Source: Dyella terrae
Lineage (GTDB): Bacteria; Pseudomonadota; Gammaproteobacteria; Xanthomonadales; Rhodanobacteraceae
Direction: 5' to 3'
Length of the DNA stretch: 64,000 bases
Assembly: GCF_004322705.1 (NCBI RefSeq)
Contig: NZ_SIZZ01000001.1
Coordinates: forward strand, 1,426,001-1,490,000
The notes beneath the pieces were generated by a model. The model saw nothing but the letters and a program-made list of their open reading frames with translations. It ran no database searches and had not been told where the DNA came from. Position 1 is the stretch's first letter, and every line of letters begins with the position of its first letter. Position numbers and translations under genes: made by a program. Positions 53,795 through 63,192 of this stretch are shown here, in pieces.

Positions 53795-55915
53795 ATGAAG
53801 CGCAAAGGCAAAGTGATCGTCGGCATCTTTGGCGCGTTCGTCGCGCTGATCGTGATCGCCATCGTCGTGATTGCCACGTACGACTGGAATCGCCTCAAGC
53901 CGATGATCAACGACAAGGTGAGCCAGGCCATCGGTCGACCGTTCGTGATCCAGGGCAATCTCGGCGTGACCTGGCGACGGGAGCCGGATGCTGGCTGGCT
54001 GGCATCGATCGTGCCCTGGCCGGAGCTGGAAGCACGCGACATTCGCGTGGCCAATCCGCAGTGGGCGTCGCAGCCTCAGTTTGCGCAGCTCGATGCGCTG
54101 CGGTTCCGCGTGGCGCCCTTGCCGCTCATCGCTCATCGCATCAAGGTGCCGATGCTCCAGCTTGACCATCCCGTGCTGACACTCGAACGCGACAAGGATG
54201 GGCGCGCCACATGGGACTTCACTTTCCCGCAGGACAGCGAGCCCTCGCCGTGGAAACTGGAACTGGGTTCGATCGGTTTCTCGCAGGGACAGGCGAGCCT
54301 GAGCGATGTGCAAAACCAGCTGACACTCGACGTGAAAGTCGACCCGCTCGAGAAGGCCATTCCCTTCGACCAGATCGTGGCGCAACAGTCGGACGATGCA
54401 CGCGATCAGGCCGCGAAGACCACCGGCGCCGCGGCAAAGAAAACGCTTGCCGCATCGGGCGAGAAAGATGACGACAAGGGACCTCGTCCACGCCTGCCGT
54501 ATCAGTTCGCCTGGCAGGCAGAGGGCAAGTACCACGGCGCGCCAGTGAAAGGCTCGGGCAAAACTGGCGGCGTACTGGCGCTGCAGGATACGAACACGCC
54601 CTTCCCCGTGCAGGCGGATATCCACGTCCAGGACACGCATATCGCCTTCGTCGGCACGCTGACCGATCCCATGCACATGGGTGCGCTGAACCTCAAACTG
54701 TGGTTCTCCGGCCGCAGCATGGCCAAGCTGTATCCGCTGACCGGCATCACCCTGCCGGATACCCCGCCTTATGCGACCGAAGGCAGGCTGACAGCGCAGC
54801 TTCGCCCTCAGGGCAGTCATTTTGAGTACAAGCATTTTCGGGGTCGCGTCGGAGGCAGCGACCTGGCAGGTGATCTGACGTTCGATACCGGTGGCGCGCG
54901 ACCGAAGCTGGCCGGCACCCTGCGCTCGCAACTGTTGCAGTTTTCCGATCTCGCGCCATTAATTGGCGCCGATTCGAATGCGGACAAGCAGGAGCGCGGC
55001 GATGCGGTCATGCAGCCGGCGGACAAGGCATTGCCCGTGGAGCCCTTCCGCACCGATCGATGGAAAGCGATGGATGCCGATGTGCAGTTCACCGGTGCGC
55101 GCATCGTGCGCGACGCCGACCTGCCGATCGACAAGCTCAGCACGCACATCATCCTGGACAACGGCGTGCTGAAACTCACGCCACTCAATTTCGGCATGGC
55201 CGGCGGCACCGTGGTCAGCAACATCATGCTCGACGGCAGCACCACGCCGATGAAAGGCAAGCTCGATCTGCACGCGCGACAGCTGAAGCTCAAGCAGCTA
55301 TTCCCGAAGTTCGAGGTGATGAAGACCAGCTTCGGTGAGATCAACGGCAGCACCAACCTGTCCGCACAAGGCAACTCGGTGGCGGCACTGCTGGGGACCG
55401 CCGACGGTGAACTGAAGCTGCTGATGAATGATGGCGCCGTCAGCAAGGCGCTGCTCGAAACGGCGGGCCTCAACGTGGCAAACATCATCATCGCGCGCCT
55501 GTTCGGCGACAAGGTGGTGAAGATCAACTGCGCGGCCGCCGACCTGGGCGCGACGAATGGCCTCTTCTCCACGCGCATGTTCGTCATGGACACCGAGGAC
55601 GCCATCATCGTGGTCAATGGCACGGTGAACTTCGCCAACGAAAAGCTCGACCTCAAGGTCAAGCCGAGCAGCAAGGGACTGCGCATCATCTCGCTTCGCT
55701 CGCCGCTTTACGTCAAAGGCACGCTGAAGAATCCGGATGTCGGCGTTGAAGCGGGTCCGCTGATTCTGCGCGGTGGTGGCGCGGTGGCTCTGGCAGTCTT
55801 TGCGGCTCCGGCTGCGGCGCTCATCCCGCTCATCGCCACCGGCAAGGAAGAAAACGACAACACGTGTCGCGAGGTCCTCACCCAGATGAAGGGCACGGCG
55901 GAAGTGAAGCGGTGA
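53795..55915 (+). CDS. AsmA-family protein
   Basis: The 706-residue protein has one N-terminal membrane anchor (VIVGIFGAFVALIVIAIVVIA) and a long periplasmic body with the AsmA N- and C-terminal regions (NLGVTWRREPDAGWLASIVPWPELEARDI, GEINGSTNLSAQGNSVAALLG, NGTVNFANEKLDLKVKPSSKG). AsmA-like proteins are thought to bridge inner and outer membranes for phospholipid movement. GAGGGAG lies before the ATG. A heptad-repeat element begins about 20 bases after the stop. Confidence 0.9.
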   Translation: MKRKGKVIVGIFGAFVALIVIAIVVIATYDWNRLKPMINDKVSQAIGRPFVIQGNLGVTWRREPDAGWLASIVPWPELEARDIRVANPQWASQPQFAQLDALRFRVAPLPLIAHRIKVPMLQLDHPVLTLERDKDGRATWDFTFPQDSEPSPWKLELGSIGFSQGQASLSDVQNQLTLDVKVDPLEKAIPFDQIVAQQSDDARDQAAKTTGAAAKKTLAASGEKDDDKGPRPRLPYQFAWQAEGKYHGAPVKGSGKTGGVLALQDTNTPFPVQADIHVQDTHIAFVGTLTDPMHMGALNLKLWFSGRSMAKLYPLTGITLPDTPPYATEGRLTAQLRPQGSHFEYKHFRGRVGGSDLAGDLTFDTGGARPKLAGTLRSQLLQFSDLAPLIGADSNADKQERGDAVMQPADKALPVEPFRTDRWKAMDADVQFTGARIVRDADLPIDKLSTHIILDNGVLKLTPLNFGMAGGTVVSNIMLDGSTTPMKGKLDLHARQLKLKQLFPKFEVMKTSFGEINGSTNLSAQGNSVAALLGTADGELKLLMNDGAVSKALLETAGLNVANIIIARLFGDKVVKINCAAADLGATNGLFSTRMFVMDTEDAIIVVNGTVNFANEKLDLKVKPSSKGLRIISLRSPLYVKGTLKNPDVGVEAGPLILRGGGAVALAVFAAPAAALIPLIATGKEENDNTCREVLTQMKGTAEVKR

Positions 55916-55935
55916 GGAGCGCCCGCGTTGCAGGC

Positions 55936-56034
55936 TGGGAACGGGGAACGGGGAACGGGGAACGGGGAACGGGGAACGGGGAACAGTAGAAGCGAGGGTG
56001 TTGCTTCTGCTCTTACCGTTCACCGTTCACAGCG
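55936..56034. repeat. Extragenic heptad-repeat element 2
   Basis: Seven tandem 7-bp units (one TGGGAAC then six GGGGAAC, 55936-55984) are followed by a small hairpin (AGTAGAAGC/GCTTCTGCT). A right arm of CTTACCGTTCACCGTTCACAGCG type follows (56012-56034). Read on the minus strand, that arm shares ACGGTGAACGGTAAGAGC with element 1. Confidence 0.88.
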
Positions 56035-56088
56035 CCGCAGGCGCGCCCCAACGCCCGCCCCGCGGGCGCTTTACTCTCGATAGTCTTT

Positions 56089-56122
56089 CGATATATCGTA
56101 CTTGTCACTAAACGATATATCG
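56089..56122. promoter_or_regulatory. Twin CGATATATCG palindromes, probable YqjI-like operator
   Basis: CGATATATCG occurs at 56089-56098 and 56113-56122, arranged as an inverted pair (TTTCGATATATCGT, then ACGATATATCGGAAA). The second copy ends 11 bases before the regulator start, so binding would repress the regulator and the downstream gene. Confidence 0.78.
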
Positions 56123-56133
56123 GAAACCTATCT

Positions 56134-56820
56134 ATGCATCGCCATCATTTCTTTTTCCGCGCCATGGGGCGCGGCTTCCGCGACCACGATCACCATGGCC
56201 AGCATCGCTACTGGCATGGCCCCCAGGCCGGCCCTGAGCGCGACGACATGCCGTTTTTCGGGGGTCGCCGCGGCCCGTTCGACCGCATGGGCGGGGCGGA
56301 TTTCTTCGCCGAGTGGGCCGATGGACTGCGCGGCGGCGGCCGACGGGGCGGTGGCAGGATGTTCGGCCATGGCGACCTCAAGCTGCTCCTTCTTGCCCTG
56401 ATCGAGCAACAGCCTCGCCACGGCTATGAGCTGATCCGCACCATCGAGGAGATGTTCCACGGCCAGTACTCGCCGAGCCCGGGCGCCGTCTACCCGACCC
56501 TGACCATGCTCGAGGAGCTGGGCCACGCGAAGATCGACAATGAACAGGGTGGCCGCAAGCTCTACGCGATCACCGACGACGGCCGTGCCTTCTTGGACCA
56601 GAACCGCCCGGCGGTGGACGCGGTGATGAACCGCACCGAGGAAAGCGCACGGATGGCCGCACGCATGTCGCTGCCCACGTCGATTCGTCACGCCATGCAC
56701 GCACTCAAGCATGCTTTGCTTATGCGCGGCGGGGAGTGGAATGCCACGGAAACCCAGCGCGTGGCCGACATCCTGGAGCGCGCCGCGGGCGAAATCGCCA
56801 CGGGCCGCCATCGCGAGTAA
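56134..56820 (+). CDS. yqjI: YqjI-like PadR regulator with a His-rich metal-sensing N-terminus
   Basis: The 228-residue protein has an N-terminal about 45-residue region dense in His and Arg (MHRHHFFF, DHDHHGQHRYWH). It continues with a Gly-rich linker and a PadR winged helix (RHGYELIRTIEEMF, SPSPGAVYPTLTMLEELG). E. coli YqjI uses a metal-binding tail to sense nickel and represses yqjH and itself. The same gene order follows here. Regulation through the twin CGATATATCG sites is inferred. Confidence 0.88.
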   Translation: MHRHHFFFRAMGRGFRDHDHHGQHRYWHGPQAGPERDDMPFFGGRRGPFDRMGGADFFAEWADGLRGGGRRGGGRMFGHGDLKLLLLALIEQQPRHGYELIRTIEEMFHGQYSPSPGAVYPTLTMLEELGHAKIDNEQGGRKLYAITDDGRAFLDQNRPAVDAVMNRTEESARMAARMSLPTSIRHAMHALKHALLMRGGEWNATETQRVADILERAAGEIATGRHRE

Positions 56821-56880
56821 TGCCCCACGGCCGGGTCGCGCGAACGCGGCCCGGCTCGATCCACGTCAAGGAGTGTGCCT

Positions 56881-57681
56881 ATGTCGACACACGAATCGCG
56901 CATGGTCCGGCATCCCATCGTGATGCGTCAGCTGGACGTGCTGCGCGTCGAAGACCTCACCCCGCATATGCGTCGCATCGTGCTTGGCGGTGAGCAACTG
57001 CAGGGGTTCGTGTCCGCCGCGCCGGACGATCACGTCAAACTGTTTTTCCCCAATCGCCACGGCGAGATCGTCCAGCCCACGCCCGGCCCCAACGGCCTGG
57101 ATTACCCGGCGGACAAGGAACGCTCGCCGATGCGCGACTACACACCACGCCGCTACAACGCGACGGCGGGCGAGCTGGTCATCGACTTCGTGCTGCACGG
57201 CGATGGCCCCGCCTCCACCTGGGCAGCGCAGGCCGAACCAGGCCAGCGCCTGGGCACTGGTGGTCCGCGTGGTTCCTATGTCGTGGCCAGTGACTTCGAT
57301 CATTACGTGATGATTGGCGACGAAACGGCGTTACCGGCGATCGGGCGCTGGCTGGAGGAATTGCCGGCCACCGCCACGGCGACCGTACTGGCGGAAATCC
57401 CGCAGCTGGCGGATCGCCAGACGTTGTCCAGCAACGCCTATTTCGACGTGCAGTGGCTAGACCGCAAGGGTGCCGATCCGGCCGATAGCCGCCTGCTGGA
57501 ACGCGCGCTCTCGGAATTCGAATCCCCCAAGGGCGACACCTTCTGGTGGATCGCGACCGAATCGCATCGCGCCCGTGCCATGCGCCGGTATCTCAGCGAC
57601 GAACGCAACGTCCCCAAGGAATGGCTCAAGGCCACCGGTTACTGGGTGCGGGGAGAGGAAGAGGAAGGCGACGAAGACTGA
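56881..57681 (+). CDS. yqjH: Siderophore-interacting protein / NADPH-dependent ferric reductase (YqjH-like)
   Basis: The 266-residue protein has the FAD-binding domain (MRRIVLGGEQLQGF, RDYTPRRYN, VLHGDGPASTWAAQAEPG) and NAD(P) domain (GDETALPAIGRWLEEL, WWIATES). It frees iron from ferric siderophores in the cytosol. AAGGAG lies 7 bases before the ATG, and it follows the yqjI-like gene by 60 bases with a GC-rich hairpin between. Confidence 0.92.
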   Translation: MSTHESRMVRHPIVMRQLDVLRVEDLTPHMRRIVLGGEQLQGFVSAAPDDHVKLFFPNRHGEIVQPTPGPNGLDYPADKERSPMRDYTPRRYNATAGELVIDFVLHGDGPASTWAAQAEPGQRLGTGGPRGSYVVASDFDHYVMIGDETALPAIGRWLEELPATATATVLAEIPQLADRQTLSSNAYFDVQWLDRKGADPADSRLLERALSEFESPKGDTFWWIATESHRARAMRRYLSDERNVPKEWLKATGYWVRGEEEEGDED

Positions 57682-57760
57682 CCGACCCGGACGTTCAGAC
57701 GTCCGTACGCCGGGAGCCGTTCGACACTAGAATGGCGGGTCGCCCACTGCCCTGCCCGCC

Positions 57761-58690
57761 ATGCAAGCCGTCAACAAGGCCCGCCTCCAGATCCATTTCT
57801 GCGTCCTGCTGTGGGGCTTCACGGCCATCCTGGGCAAGCTGATCACCCTGCCCGCGTTGCCCCTCGTGTGGTGGCGCATGCTGCTGGTCACCGTGGCGCT
57901 GCTGTTCGTGCCCAAAGTGTGGCGTGGCCTGCGGGCCATGCCAGCTCGCCTGCGCTGGGCGTATGCGGGGATTGGCGCGCTGGTGTCGCTGCACTGGCTG
58001 ACATTCTACGGTGCCATCAAGCTGGCCAATGCGTCCGTGGGCGCCACGTGCATCGCCCTGGGGCCCGTGTTTCTTGCGCTGGTGGAACCGTGGATCGCCA
58101 AGCGCAAGTTCGATCCGCGTGAGCTTTTGATTGGCGTGGCCGTCGTGCCGGGCGTGGCCATGGTCGTGGGCGGCGTACCGTCCGACATGCGGCTGGGCAT
58201 TCTGGTCGGCACGCTGTCGGCCTTGCTGGTGGCGTTGTTCGGATCACTGAACAAGCGACTGGTCGAGCATGGCGATCCGCTGACGGTGACCTGCATCGAG
58301 CTGGGCACGGGTGCGGTGTTCCTCACCCTGCTGGCTCCGCTGCTTCCACACACCGGGCCGGCGTTCGTCATCCCGAATGCGCACGACTCGATGCTGCTCT
58401 TGCTGCTCGCCTTCGGCTGCACGCTGCTTCCCTTCGCGCTCGCCCTGGTCGCGCTTCGCCATATGAGCGCCTTCGGCACGCAGATGGTGACGAACCTGGA
58501 GCCGGTCTACGCCATCGTGCTGGCGATGATATTGCTCGGCGAGCAACGCGAACTCGACTGGCAGTTCTACATCGGTGTGGTGATCATTCTTTCGTCGGTG
58601 TTCATGCAGCCGTTGTTGACGCGCCGCCGCGGCGAACCGCAACAAACCGAACTGCTCGGCACCTCCGAGAGCCACAGCGTCGTCGACTGA
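57761..58690 (+). CDS. EamA/DMT-family transporter
   Basis: The 309-residue protein has about ten hydrophobic segments in two repeats of the drug/metabolite transporter type: HFCVLLWGFTAILGKL at the start and LEPVYAIVLAMILLGEQ near the end, the conserved E-P of EamA. It is an inner-membrane exporter of an unknown metabolite. It is convergent with the LysR gene 4 bases away. Confidence 0.9.
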   Translation: MQAVNKARLQIHFCVLLWGFTAILGKLITLPALPLVWWRMLLVTVALLFVPKVWRGLRAMPARLRWAYAGIGALVSLHWLTFYGAIKLANASVGATCIALGPVFLALVEPWIAKRKFDPRELLIGVAVVPGVAMVVGGVPSDMRLGILVGTLSALLVALFGSLNKRLVEHGDPLTVTCIELGTGAVFLTLLAPLLPHTGPAFVIPNAHDSMLLLLLAFGCTLLPFALALVALRHMSAFGTQMVTNLEPVYAIVLAMILLGEQRELDWQFYIGVVIILSSVFMQPLLTRRRGEPQQTELLGTSESHSVVD

Positions 58691-58694
58691 CGCC

Positions 58695-59591
58695 TCAGCC
58701 GGCGGCGATACTCGCCGCCAGGTGATCGATGAAGGCACGCACTTTGGCCGGCGGCCGCTGCCCCGGGTAGACCGCGTGGATGCCGCCTTCCGGCAAGCGA
58801 TACGTCGGCAACAAGACCTTCAGTCGCCCTGCGCGCACATCGTCTTCGACAAGGTAGTCCGGGAGAATCGCGGCGCCCGCCGAGGCGAGTACGAGTGCAC
58901 GCACGGCCGAGGCGTTGTTGGCCTGTGCCACGGCACGGACGCGCACCGTGGTGCGTCCTCCCTTTGCGTGCGTGAACGTCCAGGTCAGTGGCGACGACAA
59001 TGCCGACATCGCCACCCAGGCGAACGTCGCCAGATCCTCGGGCCTTTTCGGCGTACCTGCGCGCGCCACATACGACGGTGACGCCACGACGAGCTGGCGA
59101 AAGCCGGAAAGGCGCGTCGCACGCAGCGTGGAATCGCGAAGGGAACCGCCACGAATGGCCAGATCGAAGCGCTCGGCGATCAGATCACTGAGATGGTCGC
59201 TCAGCACCAGATCCACCTGCACCTGCGGGTACGTGAGCATGTAACTGGCAAGCGCGGGCGCCACCACCGCGGTGCCGTAATCCAGCGATGCGGTCAGCCG
59301 CAAGGTGCCGCGCGGCGCATCGCGATTCTCGCTGACGCGCTCGATGGCCGCTTCCGTCTCGGCGAGGATGCGAACGCAGTCCGCATGGAACGCGGCGCCT
59401 GCTTCCGTGAGCGACATGCGACGCGTACTGCGCACCAGCAGGGTCACGCCAAGCTCCTGTTCAAGGCGCGCCACGTGCTGACTCACCATCGCCTTGGTCA
59501 TGCCCAACTGCTCGGCGGCGGCCGTGAACGAACCGGCCTGCACCAACGCCACGAAGACGGCAAGCCTGTTGAGATTGATGTCCCGCTCCAT
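58695..59591 (-). CDS. LysR-family transcriptional regulator
   Basis: The 298-residue protein has the LysR winged helix at the start (GSFTAAAEQLGMTKAMVSQHVARLEQELGV) and a periplasmic-binding-like effector domain. It is divergent from a NAD(P)-binding protein gene and probably controls it through the 123-bp AT-richer shared gap. Effector unknown. Confidence 0.94.
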   Translation of the reverse strand: MERDINLNRLAVFVALVQAGSFTAAAEQLGMTKAMVSQHVARLEQELGVTLLVRSTRRMSLTEAGAAFHADCVRILAETEAAIERVSENRDAPRGTLRLTASLDYGTAVVAPALASYMLTYPQVQVDLVLSDHLSDLIAERFDLAIRGGSLRDSTLRATRLSGFRQLVVASPSYVARAGTPKRPEDLATFAWVAMSALSSPLTWTFTHAKGGRTTVRVRAVAQANNASAVRALVLASAGAAILPDYLVEDDVRAGRLKVLLPTYRLPEGGIHAVYPGQRPPAKVRAFIDHLAASIAAG

Positions 59592-59714
59592 GCCGTGGCG
59601 CCTCGCCCATTGTTTAGTTTGACTTTACATTGATTTGCGTGAAGTCGCGTTTATCCGATCAATCACGCAGCGCACAATGCCGCCCATACCCCTCCCCAAG
59701 CAGGAAACTCCACC

Positions 59715-60356
59715 ATGAAGATCGCCCTGTTCGGTGCCACCGGCCATATCGGCCAGGGCATCCTCGAAGAAGCCCTTTCGCGCGGTTACGGCGTCGTCGC
59801 TGTGGTGCGCGACCCGGCGAGACTCTCCCAGAAAGACAGCAAGCTCACGGTCGTCACGGGCGACGCGGGCAAGCCTGAGACGTGGCTGGAGGCGGTGCGC
59901 GGCGTCGATGCCGTGGTGGCCAGCCTGTCGGCACGTCGCGATGGCGACCAGGACTCCATGGCGAAGAACGCCGCGGTGCTGCTGGACAACCTGCCCAAGG
60001 CAGGCGTGAAGCGCCTGATCTGGGTCGGCGGCGCCGGATCGCTGGAGGCGGCGCCAGGCATCCGCGTGATGGACGACCCGAACTTCCCGGCAGCGTGGAA
60101 GCCTGAGGCCGAGGGCCAGGGCAAGGCGCTCGACGTGTTCCGCGCCAGCCATTCGACGGTGGAGTGGACGTATGTCAGTCCGGCTGCGCTGATCGAGGAT
60201 GGCGAACGTTCCGGCACCTACCGCGTCGGCGGCGACAAGCTGCTGACCGACGGCAACGGCGACAGCCGCATCACCGTCCCCGATTACGCCGCTGCCCTGC
60301 TCGACCGCGTCGAGAAGCACGATGAGCTCAACAAGCGCATCACCGTGGCGTATTGA
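59715..60356 (+). CDS. NAD(P)-binding Rossmann protein (SDR/NmrA-like)
   Basis: The 213-residue protein has the N-terminal nucleotide loop KIALFGATGHIGQGILEEAL and RLIWVGGAGSL, as in atypical short-chain dehydrogenase/NmrA-like reductases. The catalytic Tyr-x3-Lys is not clear. AGGAAA precedes the ATG. It is divergent from the LysR gene. Substrate unknown; a stress or redox role is common for this family. Confidence 0.9.
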   Translation: MKIALFGATGHIGQGILEEALSRGYGVVAVVRDPARLSQKDSKLTVVTGDAGKPETWLEAVRGVDAVVASLSARRDGDQDSMAKNAAVLLDNLPKAGVKRLIWVGGAGSLEAAPGIRVMDDPNFPAAWKPEAEGQGKALDVFRASHSTVEWTYVSPAALIEDGERSGTYRVGGDKLLTDGNGDSRITVPDYAAALLDRVEKHDELNKRITVAY

Positions 60357-60363
60357 TCAACCA

Positions 60364-60392
60364 ACGGCGGGCACTTTTCCGGTGCCCGCCGT
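60364..60392. terminator. Terminator between the NAD(P)-binding protein gene and copB
   Basis: A perfect 11-bp stem (ACGGCGGGCAC / GTGCCCGCCGT) with a 7-base loop between convergent genes. Confidence 0.8.
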
Positions 60393-60398
60393 CTTCAC

Positions 60399-61355
60399 TC
60401 AGAACCACATCCTCAGGCCAAGCAACCAAGTGGTTTCATGGGCCGGCTCACCGCCACGTGTCGTGGCATCGGCAAAGCGACGCGTCCAGTTCACGCCAAC
60501 ATAAGGTGCGAACCGGCGGCTGAATTCATACCGCAGACGCAGGCCCGCCTCGACGTCCGACAAGCCCGAACGAACGCCGCGCAGCGGATCGTCCTTTCCG
60601 TAGAAGTTCGCCTCCAGTTCCGGCGCAAGGATCAGCCGCTGGGTGAAGCGAAGGTCGTAACTGGCCTCAAGCCGCAAGGCGGTACGGCCACCATCGCCAG
60701 CGTAAAACGTCGCCTGCGTTTCGAACCAGTACGGCGCCAGCCCCTGCACACCCACAGCCAGCCAGTCACGCGATGGTCCCTGGCCGAAGTCATGGCGCAC
60801 GCCGGCCTGCACGTCCCAGAACGTGCTGACCGCATGGCTCCACAGCACCTCGACGCGTGCATCGTGCGTGCCGCCGGTCGATCGCTCGCCCTCGGTGCGC
60901 AACCAGACGCGATCAATGTCGCCGCCATACCAGCCCTGCGCTTCCCATGACGTGGCGTAGTCACCTCGCGTGCTGCGCGTGCGCTCCAGGCGATCAAAGA
61001 ACAACATCCCGCGCGTGGCGAGGTCGTGCATCTGCATCATGTCCGCCATGTGTTCTGGCGACATCGGTGCCAGCTCGGTGGCCGGCGCGGGCGGTGGCAC
61101 GTGATCATTCGGCGGCAACGCGCTCGACATCGTCGACACGTCGTGACCGGCATGTTCGTCGGTCTTCGGCAGGACCTGGTGATGTGCGTGCTCGTCGGAT
61201 TTCTGCGCGGCCTGGTGACCTGCGTGCTCGTCGTGCTTCGCGGGCTTATCCGTTGTTGCCGCCTCGCCATGGTGATGCATGTGATCCATGTCCTGCGCCA
61301 TTGCCAGCGGTGATGCGAGCGCCAGGCACAGGCTGCTGATGAGAAGCCGCTTCAT
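60399..61355 (-). CDS. copB: Copper resistance protein CopB (outer membrane)
   Basis: The 318-residue protein has a signal peptide, a His/Met-rich region (about 20-110, DHMHHHGE, repeated DEHAGH) and a beta-barrel domain ending in Trp-Phe (LLGLRMWF). CopB binds or exports copper at the outer membrane. Its ATG overlaps the copA stop, so copA and copB are co-translated. Confidence 0.93.
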   Translation of the reverse strand: MKRLLISSLCLALASPLAMAQDMDHMHHHGEAATTDKPAKHDEHAGHQAAQKSDEHAHHQVLPKTDEHAGHDVSTMSSALPPNDHVPPPAPATELAPMSPEHMADMMQMHDLATRGMLFFDRLERTRSTRGDYATSWEAQGWYGGDIDRVWLRTEGERSTGGTHDARVEVLWSHAVSTFWDVQAGVRHDFGQGPSRDWLAVGVQGLAPYWFETQATFYAGDGGRTALRLEASYDLRFTQRLILAPELEANFYGKDDPLRGVRSGLSDVEAGLRLRYEFSRRFAPYVGVNWTRRFADATTRGGEPAHETTWLLGLRMWF

Positions 61356-63052
61356 GCCACCACCACTTCGCGGAACATGCCCGCTTCCATGTGATAGAGC
61401 AGATGGCAGTGGTAGGCCCAGCGTCCCAGCGCATCGGCACTGACGCGATAGCTGACCTGCTGCGCCGGTTGCACCACGACGGTGTGCTTGCGCACCTGGA
61501 ACTCGCCTTGCGGATTCTCCAGCTCACTCCACATGCCATGCAGGTGGATGGGGTGCGTCATCATCGTGTCGTTGACCAGCGTGATGCGCACGTGTTCACC
61601 GTACTTCAGGCGCAGCGGCTCAGCGTTGGAAAAGCGCGTGCCGTCGAACGACCAGAGGTAGCGCTCCATGTTGCCGGTGAGACGCAGCGTGAGTTCGCGA
61701 TCCACGCGTGGCGAGATGGGTGCATCGACGGCATGCAGGTCCGCGTAGGTGAGCGCGCGGCGCCCGGTGTGGCGCAGGCCGACGCCGGGATCGTCGAGGT
61801 TGGTCCGCGGCATCGGTACGCGCATGTCGACTTCGACGCTGGTTTTCAGCGTCGGCATCTCATGCCCCATCGCCGCATGGTCCATGCCACCCATGTCGTG
61901 CCCACCATGCCCCATGCTGCCCATCATGTCGCCCATGCTGAGCAAGGGACGCGGATCGAGTGCGGGCACGTCTGCCGTCATGCCTTCGCGCGGTGCCAGC
62001 GTGGCGCGGGCATAACCGGTGCGATCCATGCTTTGCGCAAAGATGGTCCAGGCGCGATCGGCGCTGGGCTCGACAATGACGTCGTAGGTCTCAGCCGTGG
62101 CGATGCGGAATTCGTCGACCGTGACCGGCTCCACCGGCTGACCATCAGCCGCAACCACCGTCATCTTCAAGCCGGGAATGCGCACGTCGAAGAAGGTCAT
62201 CGACGAACCATTGATGAAGCGCAGGCGCACTTTCTCGCCCGCATTGAACAGACCCGTCCAGCTGCCGGCCGGCGCATGACCGTTGGCGAGGTAGGTGTAG
62301 GTCATGGCCGAGACGTCCGCCAGATCGGTGGCGTCCATGCGCATTTGCTGCCACATGCGGCGCTCGGCGAGCGCGCGTGACAGGCCTTGCTGACCTACCT
62401 CACGGAAGAAATCGCCGGCCGTCTGTTTGCCGATGTTGTAGTAGTCGCCCTGCTTCTTGAGGTTGGCGTAGATGCGCTCCGGATCGGTATCGGTCCAGTC
62501 GCTGAGCAGGATGGTGTAGTCGCGCTGCGTCGGATGACGCTCGCCTGCACGTGGCTCGACGACGATCGGTCCGTAAAGGCCCGTCTGCTCCTGGAAGCGC
62601 GAATGGCTGTGATACCAGTACGTGCCCGCCTGATTCACGGAGAAGCGATAGGTGAATTCGCCGCCCGGCGGAATGCCTTCGAAACTCAGGCCCGGCACAC
62701 CGTCCATATCGGCCGGCAGGATGATGCCATGCCAGTGGATCGAGCTGGTAACCGCCATGCGATTGCGCACGCGCAAGGTCACGGTTTCACCCTGGCGCCA
62801 GCGCAGCAGCGGTGCCGGCAGCTGGCCATTGACAACGGTCGCGATGCGCTTGCGTCCGGTGAAATCGACCGGCAGCTCACCGATCTCCAGCTCAAAATGG
62901 TTGCCACTCAGTTCGCGACGTGGCGCCGTGAGCGCCTGCGCGAAGGCATTGCCGCGCCAAAGGCCCAGCCCGGCGGCTACGCCGCCCAGCGCCAGTCCCT
63001 GGACGAATCGACGACGCGGCAAATGGATGCCACGCGGATCTGCTTGCTTCAT
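61352..63052 (-). CDS. copA: Multicopper oxidase CopA (copper resistance)
   Basis: The 566-residue protein has a twin-arginine signal (PRRRFVQGLALGG), three cupredoxin domains and all copper motifs: HWHG, YHSHSR, HPIHLHGMW and HCHLLYHMEAGM. A Met/His-rich insert (MGDMMGSMGHGGHDMGGMDHA) likely binds extra Cu(I). It oxidises Cu(I) in the periplasm. GGAGCAAGAC precedes the ATG. It lies downstream of copL and overlaps copB. Confidence 0.96.
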   Translation of the reverse strand: MKQADPRGIHLPRRRFVQGLALGGVAAGLGLWRGNAFAQALTAPRRELSGNHFELEIGELPVDFTGRKRIATVVNGQLPAPLLRWRQGETVTLRVRNRMAVTSSIHWHGIILPADMDGVPGLSFEGIPPGGEFTYRFSVNQAGTYWYHSHSRFQEQTGLYGPIVVEPRAGERHPTQRDYTILLSDWTDTDPERIYANLKKQGDYYNIGKQTAGDFFREVGQQGLSRALAERRMWQQMRMDATDLADVSAMTYTYLANGHAPAGSWTGLFNAGEKVRLRFINGSSMTFFDVRIPGLKMTVVAADGQPVEPVTVDEFRIATAETYDVIVEPSADRAWTIFAQSMDRTGYARATLAPREGMTADVPALDPRPLLSMGDMMGSMGHGGHDMGGMDHAAMGHEMPTLKTSVEVDMRVPMPRTNLDDPGVGLRHTGRRALTYADLHAVDAPISPRVDRELTLRLTGNMERYLWSFDGTRFSNAEPLRLKYGEHVRITLVNDTMMTHPIHLHGMWSELENPQGEFQVRKHTVVVQPAQQVSYRVSADALGRWAYHCHLLYHMEAGMFREVVVA

Positions 63053-63192
63053 GTCTTGCTCCAACACTATGTGGCCTGCGGGTGCAGGCCTCGAACGTCG
63101 CGCAGCGGATGGGAGCGTCAAGGCTGACGTCCGGACGGATGACTGCGCACACCAAGGGCTCACTCATGCGTGAGCGGTGACGTTGTGTTCGA

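Noticed and set aside
53762-54931. 389-codon frame antisense to the AsmA-like gene
   Set aside because: No domain or ribosome site; overlaps a convincing gene throughout.
55936-55984. Tandem 7-bp repeats considered as a CRISPR or slippage-controlled coding repeat
   Set aside because: Units are too short and without spacers for CRISPR, and they lie outside coding sequence after the AsmA-like stop.
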